From positions 3,860-67,859 of the forward strand of contig CAYSPL010000015.1 in NCBI GenBank assembly GCA_964432915.1: a stretch of DNA of 64,000 nucleotides. Reading direction: 5' to 3'. This stretch comes from Maribacter_C sp964432915. Lineage in GTDB: Bacteria; Bacteroidota; Bacteroidia; Flavobacteriales; Flavobacteriaceae. Position 1 is the first letter of the stretch, and every line of letters begins with the position of its first letter. The position numbers were made by a program, and so were the translations under genes. This document shows, piece after piece, positions 1 to 7,812 of the stretch. The notes beneath the pieces are model-generated. The model saw only the letters and a program-made list of their open reading frames with translations. It was not told the origin of the DNA and did not search any database.

Positions 1-307
1 GCGATTTGAACCTTGCGGACTCAACCAATTATATTCCATGAGATATGGCACCATACCCATCGCTTCGAACAAAGGCGGTTTAATAGACACGGTCGCTGAT
101 ATATCGAAAAAAGGACAAGGAATTGTTATAACAGAATTAAACGAACATCAAATATCAATTGCTATAGAAAGAGCTCTAAAACTATTTAAAAACAAAAAAG
201 TATTATATCAATTAATTAATGCTAATGCAAATTTAGATTATTCTTGGGGAAATTCTACTCGTATGTATACCTCGCTTTATACTAACTACTTAAAAAGTAA
301 ATTATGA
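1..307 (+). CDS. glgA: Glycogen synthase, C-terminal end (partial)
   Basis: Last ~101 residues of a GT5 glycogen synthase, which transfers glucose from ADP-glucose to a growing alpha-1,4-glucan in the cytoplasm. The reading frame is open from base 2 and begins with FEPCGLNQLYSM, the family's conserved acceptor-side motif, followed by GGLIDTV. The start lies outside the window. Its TGA stop overlaps the ATG of glgC (ATGA, 304-307), which suggests translational coupling in a glycogen operon. The family assignment rests on this C-terminal signature plus the neighbouring glgC. Confidence 0.9.
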   Translation, partial: RFEPCGLNQLYSMRYGTIPIASNKGGLIDTVADISKKGQGIVITELNEHQISIAIERALKLFKNKKVLYQLINANANLDYSWGNSTRMYTSLYTNYLKSKL

Positions 308-1593
308 CAGACAAAACTATTGCCGTAATCTTAGGAGGAGGGTCGGGCTCTCGATTGTACCCACTAACTGAAAACAGGTCAAAACCTGCTGTTCCTATTG
401 CTGGTAAATATCGTTTAATTGATATTCCTATCAGTAATTGCATAAACTCAAACATCAAGAAAATGTTTGTCTTAACCATGTATAATTCAGCTTCTTTGAA
501 TGAACATGTGGCATATACGTATAGGTTTGATTTGTTTACAAAAGGTTTTGTAGATATTCTAGCGGCCGAGCAGACCAATCAAAATAAAGATTGGTATCAA
601 GGTACCGCTGATGCTGTTCGTCAAAATATGATGCGATATAATCGAGTTGACCATGACTCGGTTATTATTCTGTCTGGAGATCAGTTGTATAATATGGATT
701 TGGAAGAATTATTGAAATATCATCACGATGAAAACGCAGATGTGACCATTGCGACAATTCCTGTGGTGGAAAAAGATGTCCCCGGTTTTGGAATAATGAA
801 GGTAAATGCAGACGGTATCATTGATGATTTTATTGAAAAGCCGAGTTTAGATATTGCACAGAACTGGAAATCTGAGTTGCCAAAAAAATATAAAAAGGAG
901 AAAAAAGACTTTTTGGCAAGTATGGGTATTTATGTTTTTAAAAGAGAAGCAATGGAAAAACTTTTCAAAGAAAATGAAAATAAGCATGATTTTGGTAAAG
1001 AAATCATACCCTATGCAGTAGAAAGCAGTAAATATAAAGTAGTCAGTTATACCTATGATGGCTACTGGGCTGATATTGGTACCATAAGTTCTTTTATGGA
1101 TGCCAACTTAAAATTGACCGGCAGCCTTCCTGAATTCAATTTATATCATAATGAAAATAAAATTTATTCGCGTTCTAGAATGTTGGCACCTGCTAAGTTT
1201 TTTGGGACCAAAGTAACACATGGTCTTATTTCTGGAGGATGCTTCATTCATGCAGATGAAATATCTCGAAGTATTATTGGTGTTCGCTCAAGAATTGGAC
1301 CCAGAACCATAATTAGAGACAGTATCATAATGGGTAACAATTACTACCAAACGGTAAAAGATATTAAAGAGCTACCAGACAATAAGCTCTTAGGTATTGG
1401 TTCTGATTGCTTTATACAAAATGCAATAGTTGACAAAAGTGTTAAAATCGGAAATAATGTTACCATCATTGGCGACCCTTCATTAGAAGATGTCGAAACT
1501 GAAACCTATTGTATCAGAGATGGTATTGTGGTTGTAAGGCTTTGGGCCCATATACCATCGAATACCAAAATTGGTTTGGTGAAGCCAGCCTAG
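304..1593 (+). CDS. glgC: Glucose-1-phosphate adenylyltransferase
   Basis: ADP-glucose pyrophosphorylase, 429 aa, making ADP-glucose from glucose-1-phosphate and ATP for the glycogen synthase encoded just upstream. Visible features: N-terminal nucleotidyltransferase signature GGGSGSRLYPLT (from about residue 11) with the following KPAVPIAGKYRLIDIP, the SGDQLY metal/nucleotide loop, FIEKP sugar-phosphate motif, YWADIGT, and a C-terminal region with hexapeptide-like repeats of a left-handed beta helix (for example ISRSIIGVRSRIG). Length is normal for the family. The ATG overlaps the glgA stop by 4 bases, which fixes this start. Confidence 0.95.
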   Translation: MTDKTIAVILGGGSGSRLYPLTENRSKPAVPIAGKYRLIDIPISNCINSNIKKMFVLTMYNSASLNEHVAYTYRFDLFTKGFVDILAAEQTNQNKDWYQGTADAVRQNMMRYNRVDHDSVIILSGDQLYNMDLEELLKYHHDENADVTIATIPVVEKDVPGFGIMKVNADGIIDDFIEKPSLDIAQNWKSELPKKYKKEKKDFLASMGIYVFKREAMEKLFKENENKHDFGKEIIPYAVESSKYKVVSYTYDGYWADIGTISSFMDANLKLTGSLPEFNLYHNENKIYSRSRMLAPAKFFGTKVTHGLISGGCFIHADEISRSIIGVRSRIGPRTIIRDSIIMGNNYYQTVKDIKELPDNKLLGIGSDCFIQNAIVDKSVKIGNNVTIIGDPSLEDVETETYCIRDGIVVVRLWAHIPSNTKIGLVKPA

Positions 1594-1608
1594 TCTGAGG
1601 TGTTTTAT

Positions 1609-1616
1609 TAATTTTG
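1609..1616 (+). promoter_or_regulatory. Bacteroidota -7 box (TAATTTTG)
   Basis: Exact match to the Bacteroidota -7 consensus TAnnTTTG. It lies 22 bases before the TTG start of the GH31 gene, so the leader would be about 15-20 bases. No clear -33 TTTG at the usual 17-23 base spacing is visible, so this is a candidate only. Confidence 0.4.
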
Positions 1617-1638
1617 CATTTTTAAAAAATAAAATAAT

Positions 1639-4011
1639 TTGAAGAAAGAGTTAGTTTTTACAGATAAAGAGGGATACCCTAAGGAATATCAGAGTCATAC
1701 CCAAGAAGAAAATTTCATTGAAATAAATTCAGTAGAAGATTTAAAATTAAGAGTATATGTAGTTACAGATTATATACTTCGATTGCGCTATAGCATTGAG
1801 GGATATTTTGATGTTGATTTCTCATATGCAATTGATGAAAAATTCAAACCAGAGACGGTGGCCTATGAAATAGATGATATCGCATCAGACCTTATTATAA
1901 AAACAAGTAAAGTAGCCTGTTGGGTAAATAAAACCAATCTTAGCATTACTTTCAAAGACAAAGACGGTAAGATTTTAAATGAAGAAGAAAAAGGTTTTCA
2001 TTGGGAAAAAAATGAAACCTATGGTGGCTATATTGTTCAGAACAGTAAAAAAATACCAAAAGGAGAAAGCTATTTCGGTCTAGGAGATAAGCCAACGGAC
2101 CTCAATATAAAATCAAAGAAGTTTACCAATTGGGGTACTGACGAATATGGCTATCATAAAGACACTGACCCTTTATATAAGAGTCTTCCAATTTATTATG
2201 CGTTAAATGACAATGGAGCTTACGGAATATTTTTTGACAATACCTATCAATCTAATTTCGATTTTGGATCCGAACGATCTACCGTAACCAGTTTTTGGGC
2301 ACAAGGTGGCGAAATGAATTATTATTTTATTGCTGGTCCTAAATTGATGAATGTATGTCAACGATATACGCAATTAACGGGTACACCTGAAATGCCTCCC
2401 TTATGGTCATTGGGTTTTCAACAATGTAAATGGAGTTACTACCCAGAATCTGAAGTACTTGCAATTGCCTCAAAAATGAGAGAACTCAAGGTTCCTTGTG
2501 ATGCCATATATTTAGATATTGACTATATGGATGGGTTTAGATGCTTTACTTGGGATAAAGAAAAATTTCCTGACCCAAAAGGAATGGTTGATAAGCTGAG
2601 AGCAGATGGCTTTCAAACCATGGTTATGATTGATCCAGGTATTAAAAAAGACAAGAACTATTCTGTTTTTCAAGAAGGTTTAGAAAAAGGATATTTCTGT
2701 AAAAGAATTGACGGTCATTATGTTGAAGGCAAAGTGTGGCCAGGTGATTGCTATTTCCCTGATTTTACTAGAAAAGAAGTAAGAGAATGGTGGGCAACGC
2801 TTTACAAAGAAATTATTGAAGATGTTGGTGTTGCCGGTGTATGGAATGACATGAATGAACCAGCACTTTTTGAAGTTGAGAGCAAGACTTTTCCACTTGA
2901 TGTCATTCATGATTATGACGGCCACCCAACAGGTCATAGAAAAGCACATAATGTGTATGGCATGCAGATGGCAAGAGCTACTGCTGCTGGGGTAAAGAAA
3001 TATAGAAATGGTCAACGGACCTTAATTATAACAAGATCCGGTTATTCTGGTTTACAACGTTATTCTTCCGTATGGACTGGAGATAATATCGCCACCTTTG
3101 AACATTTATGGCTTGCTGACGTACAAGCGCAAAGATTAGCAATTTCAGGAGTATCATTTTGTGGCTCTGATATTGGTGGATTTATAAGTCAACCAAAACC
3201 TGAACTGATGATGCGATGGATTCAACTGGGTATTTTCCATCCTTTCTGTAGAGTACATTCATCAGGTGATCATGGCGAACAAGAACCTTGGTCTTTCGGA
3301 GAGGAATGTCTTGATGTTTTTAGAAAGTTCGTTGAACTCAGATATAAACTGTTGCCATATATTTATACCACCTTTTACCAGTATCATAAAGAATATACGC
3401 CAATGATGCGTCCGCTGTCATTTGTAGATCAAGATGATAAAGAAACGGTATACAGAGACCATGAGTTTTTATGTGGTGATCATATATTAGTTTGCCCAGT
3501 ACTTGAAGAAAGTGCAAGAACTAAAAGAGTTTATTTACCGTCATCTGAATGGTATAACCTATGGACCAATAAAAAATATACTGGGAGAAAAGAATATGAA
3601 ATTGAAGCGCCAATAGATGAAATGCCCATTTTTATAAAGGAAGGTGCTATTATTCCTAAGTACCCTGTTCAACAATATGTTGGTGAAAAAACAATTGAAA
3701 CGGTCACTTTAGACATCTATTTCAAAGAAGGCGAAGAGACAAGTTATTTTTATGATGATGACAAAAACGGATATGGTTATGAAGATAACGAGTATCACTA
3801 TTCGATATTTCTGTTATCAGGTTCTTCTAATCAAATAGAAATCACACAATCAAGAGAAGGTAGTTTTGATGCAGAATTAAAGCAATTTTCGCTTAATATT
3901 ATTGGTCAACCCTTTGATGTTGAATCTATTCAAGTCGATGGAAAAACTTTTGATGTTGGCACTTCAATACCGTCAGGGTTCAATAAAATAAAGATTTCTT
4001 TAAAAGTATAA
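1639..4011 (+). CDS. Glycoside hydrolase family 31 alpha-glucosidase
   Basis: GH31 alpha-glucosidase, 790 aa, expected to release glucose from the non-reducing ends of alpha-glucans; the glycogen genes upstream fit that substrate. Visible motifs: FGLGDKP near residue 148, the substrate-pocket stretch YLDIDYMDGF near residue 292, catalytic nucleophile motif WNDMNEP near residue 402, and GSDIGGF near residue 509 (acid/base side). No signal peptide is seen, so probably cytoplasmic. The start is TTG (translating MKKELVF...); no in-frame ATG gives a better start and a -7 box sits just upstream. Confidence 0.9.
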   Translation: MKKELVFTDKEGYPKEYQSHTQEENFIEINSVEDLKLRVYVVTDYILRLRYSIEGYFDVDFSYAIDEKFKPETVAYEIDDIASDLIIKTSKVACWVNKTNLSITFKDKDGKILNEEEKGFHWEKNETYGGYIVQNSKKIPKGESYFGLGDKPTDLNIKSKKFTNWGTDEYGYHKDTDPLYKSLPIYYALNDNGAYGIFFDNTYQSNFDFGSERSTVTSFWAQGGEMNYYFIAGPKLMNVCQRYTQLTGTPEMPPLWSLGFQQCKWSYYPESEVLAIASKMRELKVPCDAIYLDIDYMDGFRCFTWDKEKFPDPKGMVDKLRADGFQTMVMIDPGIKKDKNYSVFQEGLEKGYFCKRIDGHYVEGKVWPGDCYFPDFTRKEVREWWATLYKEIIEDVGVAGVWNDMNEPALFEVESKTFPLDVIHDYDGHPTGHRKAHNVYGMQMARATAAGVKKYRNGQRTLIITRSGYSGLQRYSSVWTGDNIATFEHLWLADVQAQRLAISGVSFCGSDIGGFISQPKPELMMRWIQLGIFHPFCRVHSSGDHGEQEPWSFGEECLDVFRKFVELRYKLLPYIYTTFYQYHKEYTPMMRPLSFVDQDDKETVYRDHEFLCGDHILVCPVLEESARTKRVYLPSSEWYNLWTNKKYTGRKEYEIEAPIDEMPIFIKEGAIIPKYPVQQYVGEKTIETVTLDIYFKEGEETSYFYDDDKNGYGYEDNEYHYSIFLLSGSSNQIEITQSREGSFDAELKQFSLNIIGQPFDVESIQVDGKTFDVGTSIPSGFNKIKISLKV

Positions 4012-4132
4012 GCTAGCTTTTGAAGCAACAAATAATTGAAAGCTCTGAAGCATTTCATAAGGTTCAAAGCTTCTTACTATAATAAGCTAAGACTGGTCAC
4101 AGAAAAAGAAGATTGAGAAAGATGGATTATAC

Positions 4133-4444
4133 ATGTTAGACATGGTTGAAACAACTGCCGAAAAAGGTCTCTTTCGTTTAAAAGGTATTCTTGCTCTTAT
4201 GGAAAATATGTCCAAAGAAATAAAGGACAAATTGCCCAAGGCATATTCCAAGGAATTGGTAGAAATCCTATTCCGTTTGCCCTATACCAAAAGACAACAT
4301 CTGATTGATGCAAAACTTGGCACTCTTAAAACCGTCGGTAATTATTTAAGAGATGTAGAGCAAGAAGGTTTTTTAAAATCCGTAAAAATTGGCAAGGAAA
4401 AATTATATCTGAATTATAGATTAATGGAGATAATGGATAAGTAA
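4133..4444 (+). pseudogene. Fic-family protein, C-terminal remnant
   Basis: 103-codon open frame (MLDMVETTAEKGL... to ...LYLNYRLMEIMDK) that resembles only the C-terminal end of flavobacterial Fic proteins: the helical linker plus winged-helix DNA-binding region (RLPYTKRQHL, KTVGNYLRDVEQEGFL). The Fic core with HPFxxGNGR, which carries out AMPylation, is absent from the whole window. Just upstream (about 4117-4135) the other frame reads W-I before the frame shifts into L-Y-M, as expected from a small deletion in an original WILYMLDMVE-like sequence. I read this as the tail of a decayed gene; a free-standing winged-helix protein is less likely. Confidence 0.55.
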
Positions 4445-4520
4445 TCAAACTAATCCTATAACTGTATTGCAGTATTGGTTGCTATCAAATACTTGCAAAC
4501 AAGTTCATCTAAAATAATAG

Positions 4521-4649
4521 TTGACATCGGTGCGCTATTCGATCCGCGCTTTGAAAATATAGATTTTTAACTTTTTGAATATGAAATGGTTATGAATAGG
4601 GTTCGAGCTCCCCGTCCGAACGGATTCATCCGGGCGGGCAGCCAGGTCA
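4521..4649 (+). repeat. ~128-bp direct repeat, copy 1 (left of parDE)
   Basis: About 129 bases that recur at 5608-5734 in the same orientation with scattered substitutions and small indels. Both copies start TTGACATCGGTGCGCTATTC, contain GTTCGAGC followed by CCGTCCGAACGGATTCATCC, and end in AGGTCA. Each is followed by a stem-loop terminator. The pair encloses the parDE module and looks like an attachment-site or element-end duplication. The GGGTTCGAGCTCCCC stretch resembles a tRNA T-arm, but no tRNA can be folded around it. Confidence 0.7.
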
Positions 4650-4671
4650 CTTTTAGACTTCATAGAATATT

Positions 4672-4712
4672 CAAAAAGCCTTTAAACAATTGATTTAAAG
4701 GCTTTTAATTTT
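4672..4712 (+). terminator. Intrinsic terminator after repeat copy 1
   Basis: AAAAGCCTTTAAA pairs with TTTAAAGGCTTTT across a loop of about 7 bases, followed by AATTTTTT. It can act on both strands because the stem is bordered by A and T runs. Confidence 0.6.
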
Positions 4713-4821
4713 TTCTACTTCCATTTGATATCATTTAAAATCATCCAATTCGGTGCGCTAAACGGTGCGCACTTTTTTTGGTTTCGAAAGGGGCAAAAGA
4801 ATTGGCTAAAATGATTTTGCG

Positions 4822-4941
4822 TTGGTTCGAGAAATTACAGATACAAAACGGATAGAAGGCAAGTATTGTAAAGAATGCAACTATAATTTGCCTTTTCTTA
4901 AATTCGTAAGAGACTGCCGAATTAAAAATGGAAAAGAATAA
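4822..4941 (+). pseudogene. Possible remnant of a small CxxC protein
   Basis: 39-codon open frame with no ATG, possible TTG at 4822, closed upstream by an in-frame TAA. It reads LVREITDTKRIEG-KYCKECNYNLPFLKF and ends KNGKE; the CKEC motif and the natural-looking composition suggest real coding history. No family is recognised. The rest of 4445-5000 holds only repeat copy 1, a terminator, a pair of CGGTGCGC motifs at 4751-4770 and AT-rich sequence. Confidence 0.25.
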
Positions 4942-4991
4942 TCAAATTCTAAATAAACGAATCTTTTTTAATGTTTAAAGCTCTAAATCCA

Positions 4992-5026
4992 TTTGCAAGT
5001 GGTGCGAATTATAACTATATTGCACC
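4992..5026 (+). promoter_or_regulatory. parDE promoter with overlapping palindromic operator
   Basis: TTTG at 4992-4995, 20 bases, then TATATTGC at 5016-5023: a fair fit to the Bacteroidota promoter TTTG-N17-23-TAnnTTTG. A 26-bp imperfect palindrome, GGTGC...GCACC with matched AT-rich arms, covers 5001-5026, so it spans the -7 box. It ends 14 bases before the parD ATG. ParD antitoxins of the ribbon-helix-helix type bind such palindromes to autoregulate their operon, so this is the likely operator. Confidence 0.55.
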
Positions 5027-5040
5027 AAATACAATATTTT

Positions 5041-5283
5041 ATGCAAACAACGAGGAAGTCAATAACATTTACCGACCAACAAGATAGTTGGATAAAGCTC
5101 AGGGTTGAAAAAGGCGATTTTACCAACGATAGCGAATATATCCGTGATTTAGTACGAAAAGACCAGGCGGAGAATATGAAGCTTTTAGAATTGAAGCAAG
5201 CCATTGATGAAGGACTTCAAAGTGGTAGGAGCTCCTTAAAAATCGGCGACATAATTAAGAAGGTGGATAATGGGGAGTTATAA
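5041..5283 (+). CDS. parD: ParD-like antitoxin (ribbon-helix-helix)
   Basis: 80-aa antitoxin predicted to neutralise the ParE-like protein encoded next to it and to repress the operon. The N-terminal part (RKSITFTDQQDSWIKLRVEKGDFTNDSEYIRDLVRKDQ) has the beta strand plus two helices of the ParD/CopG-type fold, with the family's VEKG-ff-S-EYIRdl pattern; the charged C-terminal tail is the usual toxin-binding part. I chose ATG 5041 over an upstream in-frame ATG at 4993 because the candidate promoter and palindrome occupy 4992-5026. It overlaps parE by 14 bases. Confidence 0.85.
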   Translation: MQTTRKSITFTDQQDSWIKLRVEKGDFTNDSEYIRDLVRKDQAENMKLLELKQAIDEGLQSGRSSLKIGDIIKKVDNGEL

Positions 5284-5563
5284 CCTTTCCACACGAGCTC
5301 AATTTGATATTGCAGGAATATATAAACACGGGATTAAGTTCTTTGGTGCCGCAAATGCTTTAGATTATTTAATAGAACTAGAGGGCTTTTTAGAAGAATT
5401 GGCCGACCGACCCGAACTAGCTAGAGACGCTTCCCCAATTGCCAATGCTTTGAAGTACTATAATTTCAAAGGACATGTTATTTATTATTCTTTTGAAAGC
5501 GAAAATAGGATTTATGTGGTCAGACTTCTGGGTAAGCGAATGGATTTTAAACAACATTTATAA
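5270..5563 (+). CDS. parE: ParE-like toxin of the RelE/ParE superfamily
   Basis: 97-aa toxin. Family members of the ParE branch poison DNA gyrase; RelE branch members cut mRNA on ribosomes. The pattern YNLSTRAQFDIAGIYKHGIKFFG at the N terminus, LADRPELARD in the middle and HVIYYSFESENRIYVVRLLGKRMD at the C terminus matches ParE rather than RelE. The ATG lies inside the end of parD (14-base overlap), typical for these pairs. The module lies between two direct repeats, which points to gain as a unit. Confidence 0.85.
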   Translation: MGSYNLSTRAQFDIAGIYKHGIKFFGAANALDYLIELEGFLEELADRPELARDASPIANALKYYNFKGHVIYYSFESENRIYVVRLLGKRMDFKQHL

Positions 5564-5607
5564 GTATAAATAAACGATGATAACCTCATTAGAAATAAAC
5601 CAATATA

Positions 5608-5734
5608 TTGACATCGGTGCGCTATTCGGTGCGTACTTTGAAAATATAGATTTTAACTTTTGAATATCAAATGGTTATTAAAGGGGTTCGAGCCCCCCGT
5701 CCGAACGGATTCATCCGGGCAGGCAGATAGGTCA
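5608..5734 (+). repeat. ~128-bp direct repeat, copy 2 (right of parDE)
   Basis: Second copy of the repeat at 4521-4649, same orientation. This copy has an intact pair of CGGTGCG(C/T) motifs 12 bases apart (5615 and 5627) and a symmetric GGGGTTCGAGCCCC. Copy 1 is degenerate at the second motif. The distance between copies is 1087 bases. Confidence 0.7.
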
Positions 5735-5737
5735 AAC

Positions 5738-5773
5738 AGCCTCTAAATTGTATTACTTTTTAGAGGTTTTTTG
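5738..5773 (+). terminator. Intrinsic terminator after repeat copy 2
   Basis: CCTCTAAA pairs with TTTTAGAGG across a short loop, followed by TTTTTTG. It separates the parDE island from the sulfite dehydrogenase operon. Confidence 0.55.
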
Positions 5774-5831
5774 TGTCTAAAAGGTTATCGTCGAAATTGG
5801 TTAATTTTAGCCTAGTTCTAAATATCGCATA

Positions 5832-7055
5832 ATGCAAAGACGTAAATTCATTCGAAAAACAGCATTGGCAGCCTTGATATCGGCCATTGGTGCAGAAATT
5901 GTTTACGGTTCTCATATGCCTGATGGCTACCAACCCTTGTTTCTTCAAGACCCCAACCCTTTTAAAATGTTCAATAAAGACAGTCAAATGGTGCTTTTGA
6001 ACAACAAACCCTGGAACATGGAGGCCCAAGCCCATTTATTGAATGACAAAGTCACACCCAACAAATACATGTTTATTAGGAATAATGGAAATATTCCTGA
6101 AGATATTGATGTCAAGAATTGGACCTTGACCATTGACGGGGAATCAGTTCAAAAAACAAAGATCTTTTCATTGAACGAACTGAAATCAAAGTTCAAACAA
6201 TATACCTATCAGCTTACTTTGGAATGCGGCGGAAATGGTCGTAGTGAGTTCGATCCGCCCGCAAAGGGCAATCAATGGACCATCGGTGCCGTATCCTGCG
6301 CCAATTGGACAGGAGTACGGTTAAAAGACGTTTTAGAGTCGGTAGGCATTAAGAAAAATGCCGTTTATATTGGCTATCATGCCGCCGATACCCATCTTAG
6401 CGGCGACCCAAAAAAAGAACCTATTTCAAGGGGGGTACCCATGGCCAAAGCCCTTCAAGACGAAACCTTGCTTGCCTTTCAAATGAACGGCGAAGACATT
6501 CCCTTAGCGCATGGGTATCCGTTGCGACTTGTCACTGGGGGATTTCCTGCCTCAGCGTCAGGAAAATGGATTAACAGGATCAGTGTTCGAAATAAAGTGC
6601 ATGACGGCACCAAAATGACCGGTACGGCTTACCGAGTCCCCTGTAAACCAGTTGCACCCGGCGATAAAGTCAAAGATGAGGATATGTGCATCATTGAATC
6701 CATGCCCATCAAATCATTGATTACGTTCCCCAAAACAGGTGCTATCCTAAAAAAGGGAGGTGCATTGGGTATTCAAGGTCATGCATGGGCAGGGGAACTT
6801 GAAGTTCGCAAAGTAGAATACTCGATTGACTTTGGTAGCACTTGGAAAAGTTGTAACCTGGAATCGGCAGTCAATCGTCTTGCCTGGCAACATTTTAAAG
6901 CAACTATTGATTTTCCAAAAGAAGGTTATTATGAAATTTGGGCCAAGGCAACAGATAGCAATGGTAAATCACAACCCATGCTTTTGCCAGGGTGGAATCC
7001 GAAAGGGTACCTAAATAACGCCTGCCATAGAATTGCTGTAAAAGTCAACGGATGA
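5832..7055 (+). CDS. Sulfite dehydrogenase-type molybdopterin oxidoreductase (SorA/SoxC-like)
   Basis: 407 aa, predicted periplasmic enzyme of the sulfite oxidase superfamily oxidising sulfite (or a related substrate) and passing electrons to the cytochrome c encoded next. The N terminus has a Tat signal (QRRKFIRKTA then a hydrophobic stretch), consistent with export of a folded molybdenum-cofactor protein. The Mo-ligating cysteine is visible as LECGGNGRSEF (Cys132). The C-terminal part has the Ig-like dimerisation domain (VRKVEYSIDFGSTW). The substrate cannot be proven from sequence. It overlaps the downstream cytochrome by 4 bases (ATGA). Confidence 0.8.
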   Translation: MQRRKFIRKTALAALISAIGAEIVYGSHMPDGYQPLFLQDPNPFKMFNKDSQMVLLNNKPWNMEAQAHLLNDKVTPNKYMFIRNNGNIPEDIDVKNWTLTIDGESVQKTKIFSLNELKSKFKQYTYQLTLECGGNGRSEFDPPAKGNQWTIGAVSCANWTGVRLKDVLESVGIKKNAVYIGYHAADTHLSGDPKKEPISRGVPMAKALQDETLLAFQMNGEDIPLAHGYPLRLVTGGFPASASGKWINRISVRNKVHDGTKMTGTAYRVPCKPVAPGDKVKDEDMCIIESMPIKSLITFPKTGAILKKGGALGIQGHAWAGELEVRKVEYSIDFGSTWKSCNLESAVNRLAWQHFKATIDFPKEGYYEIWAKATDSNGKSQPMLLPGWNPKGYLNNACHRIAVKVNG

Positions 7056-7552
7056 ACGAGCAAGAAAAGGTCAGGGCAATAGCGAGGCAACTGTTTGGTT
7101 TGATGAAATCCATTTTCATTCTTTGCACCCTTCTAGCTGCAGGTTTACTCTATTTGATGGCTGACCCTGATTTATCGGCATTTAAAGCAAAGAAAAGTAT
7201 TGACGACCAATACGTTTCACTGAACGGGAACACAAATCTTCAGCCCGACCACCCTGATTATGACAAAATAGAAAATGGAGTGCATCTACGTACGGGTTTT
7301 GTTGAAGACGAGGGTTTGATGCTGGTGGTCAACAATTGTACAAACTGCCATTCGGCCAAACTGGTTACTCAAAATAGAATGTCTAAAGAACGTTGGTTGG
7401 CCACAATCAGATGGATGCAAGAAACCCAAAACCTTTGGGATTTGGGTGGTAACGAAGAGCTGATTGTGAATTATCTTGCCAAACATTATACCCCCATTCA
7501 AAAAGGACGACGTCAAAACCTTGATGAAATAGATTGGTATGTGTTGGAATAA
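7052..7552 (+). CDS. Monohaem cytochrome c, SorB-like electron acceptor
   Basis: 166 aa with an N-terminal membrane anchor or signal segment (about residues 19-37, IFILCTLLAAGLLYLMA) and one haem site CTNCH (Cys96, Cys99, His100). A likely distal methionine is in RWMQETQNLW. It should accept electrons from the upstream molybdopterin protein, as SorB does for SorA. The ATG overlaps the upstream stop (ATGA) and its own end overlaps the next small gene by 14 bases, so the genes are tightly coupled. Confidence 0.8.
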   Translation: MNEQEKVRAIARQLFGLMKSIFILCTLLAAGLLYLMADPDLSAFKAKKSIDDQYVSLNGNTNLQPDHPDYDKIENGVHLRTGFVEDEGLMLVVNNCTNCHSAKLVTQNRMSKERWLATIRWMQETQNLWDLGGNEELIVNYLAKHYTPIQKGRRQNLDEIDWYVLE

Positions 7553-7808
7553 AAGTTTAGTGGTGGCCTTAGCCATGCTTTTTTTGTCATGTAAAAAAGG
7601 GCATGAAACTAAAAACATCCCTCTTGACGTATATGAATACCATTCTTCAGCACATCTGGTCGAAACTGAAAATCTGTTGGCCAATCTAAATCGATCTGGT
7701 CAAAAAAGAATCAATGGCTACAAAAATTTGATGAATTATGATGATTTCTGGGTGGAGTGGAGCTATGATGAAAACTTACCCATAGAAAAAGACAGTCTAC
7801 CTCAATAG
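7539..7808 (+). CDS. Small putative lipoprotein, unknown function
   Basis: 89 aa, not recognised. The N terminus (KSLVVALAMLFLSCKKG) looks like a lipoprotein signal with lipobox LFLSC, so the mature protein would be about 70 residues on the outer face of a membrane. The body is acidic and rich in aromatic residues (NYDDFWVEWSYDENLP). It overlaps the cytochrome gene by 14 bases and ends 4 bases before the next gene, so it belongs to the operon and may be an accessory of the sulfite dehydrogenase complex (inference). A shorter start at 7575 is possible. Confidence 0.6.
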   Translation: MCWNKSLVVALAMLFLSCKKGHETKNIPLDVYEYHSSAHLVETENLLANLNRSGQKRINGYKNLMNYDDFWVEWSYDENLPIEKDSLPQ

Positions 7809-7812
7809 TGCA

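Noticed and set aside
5690..5720. tRNA gene suggested by GGGGTTCGAGCCCC
   Set aside because: Only a T-arm-like stem; no acceptor, D or anticodon arms can be found upstream.
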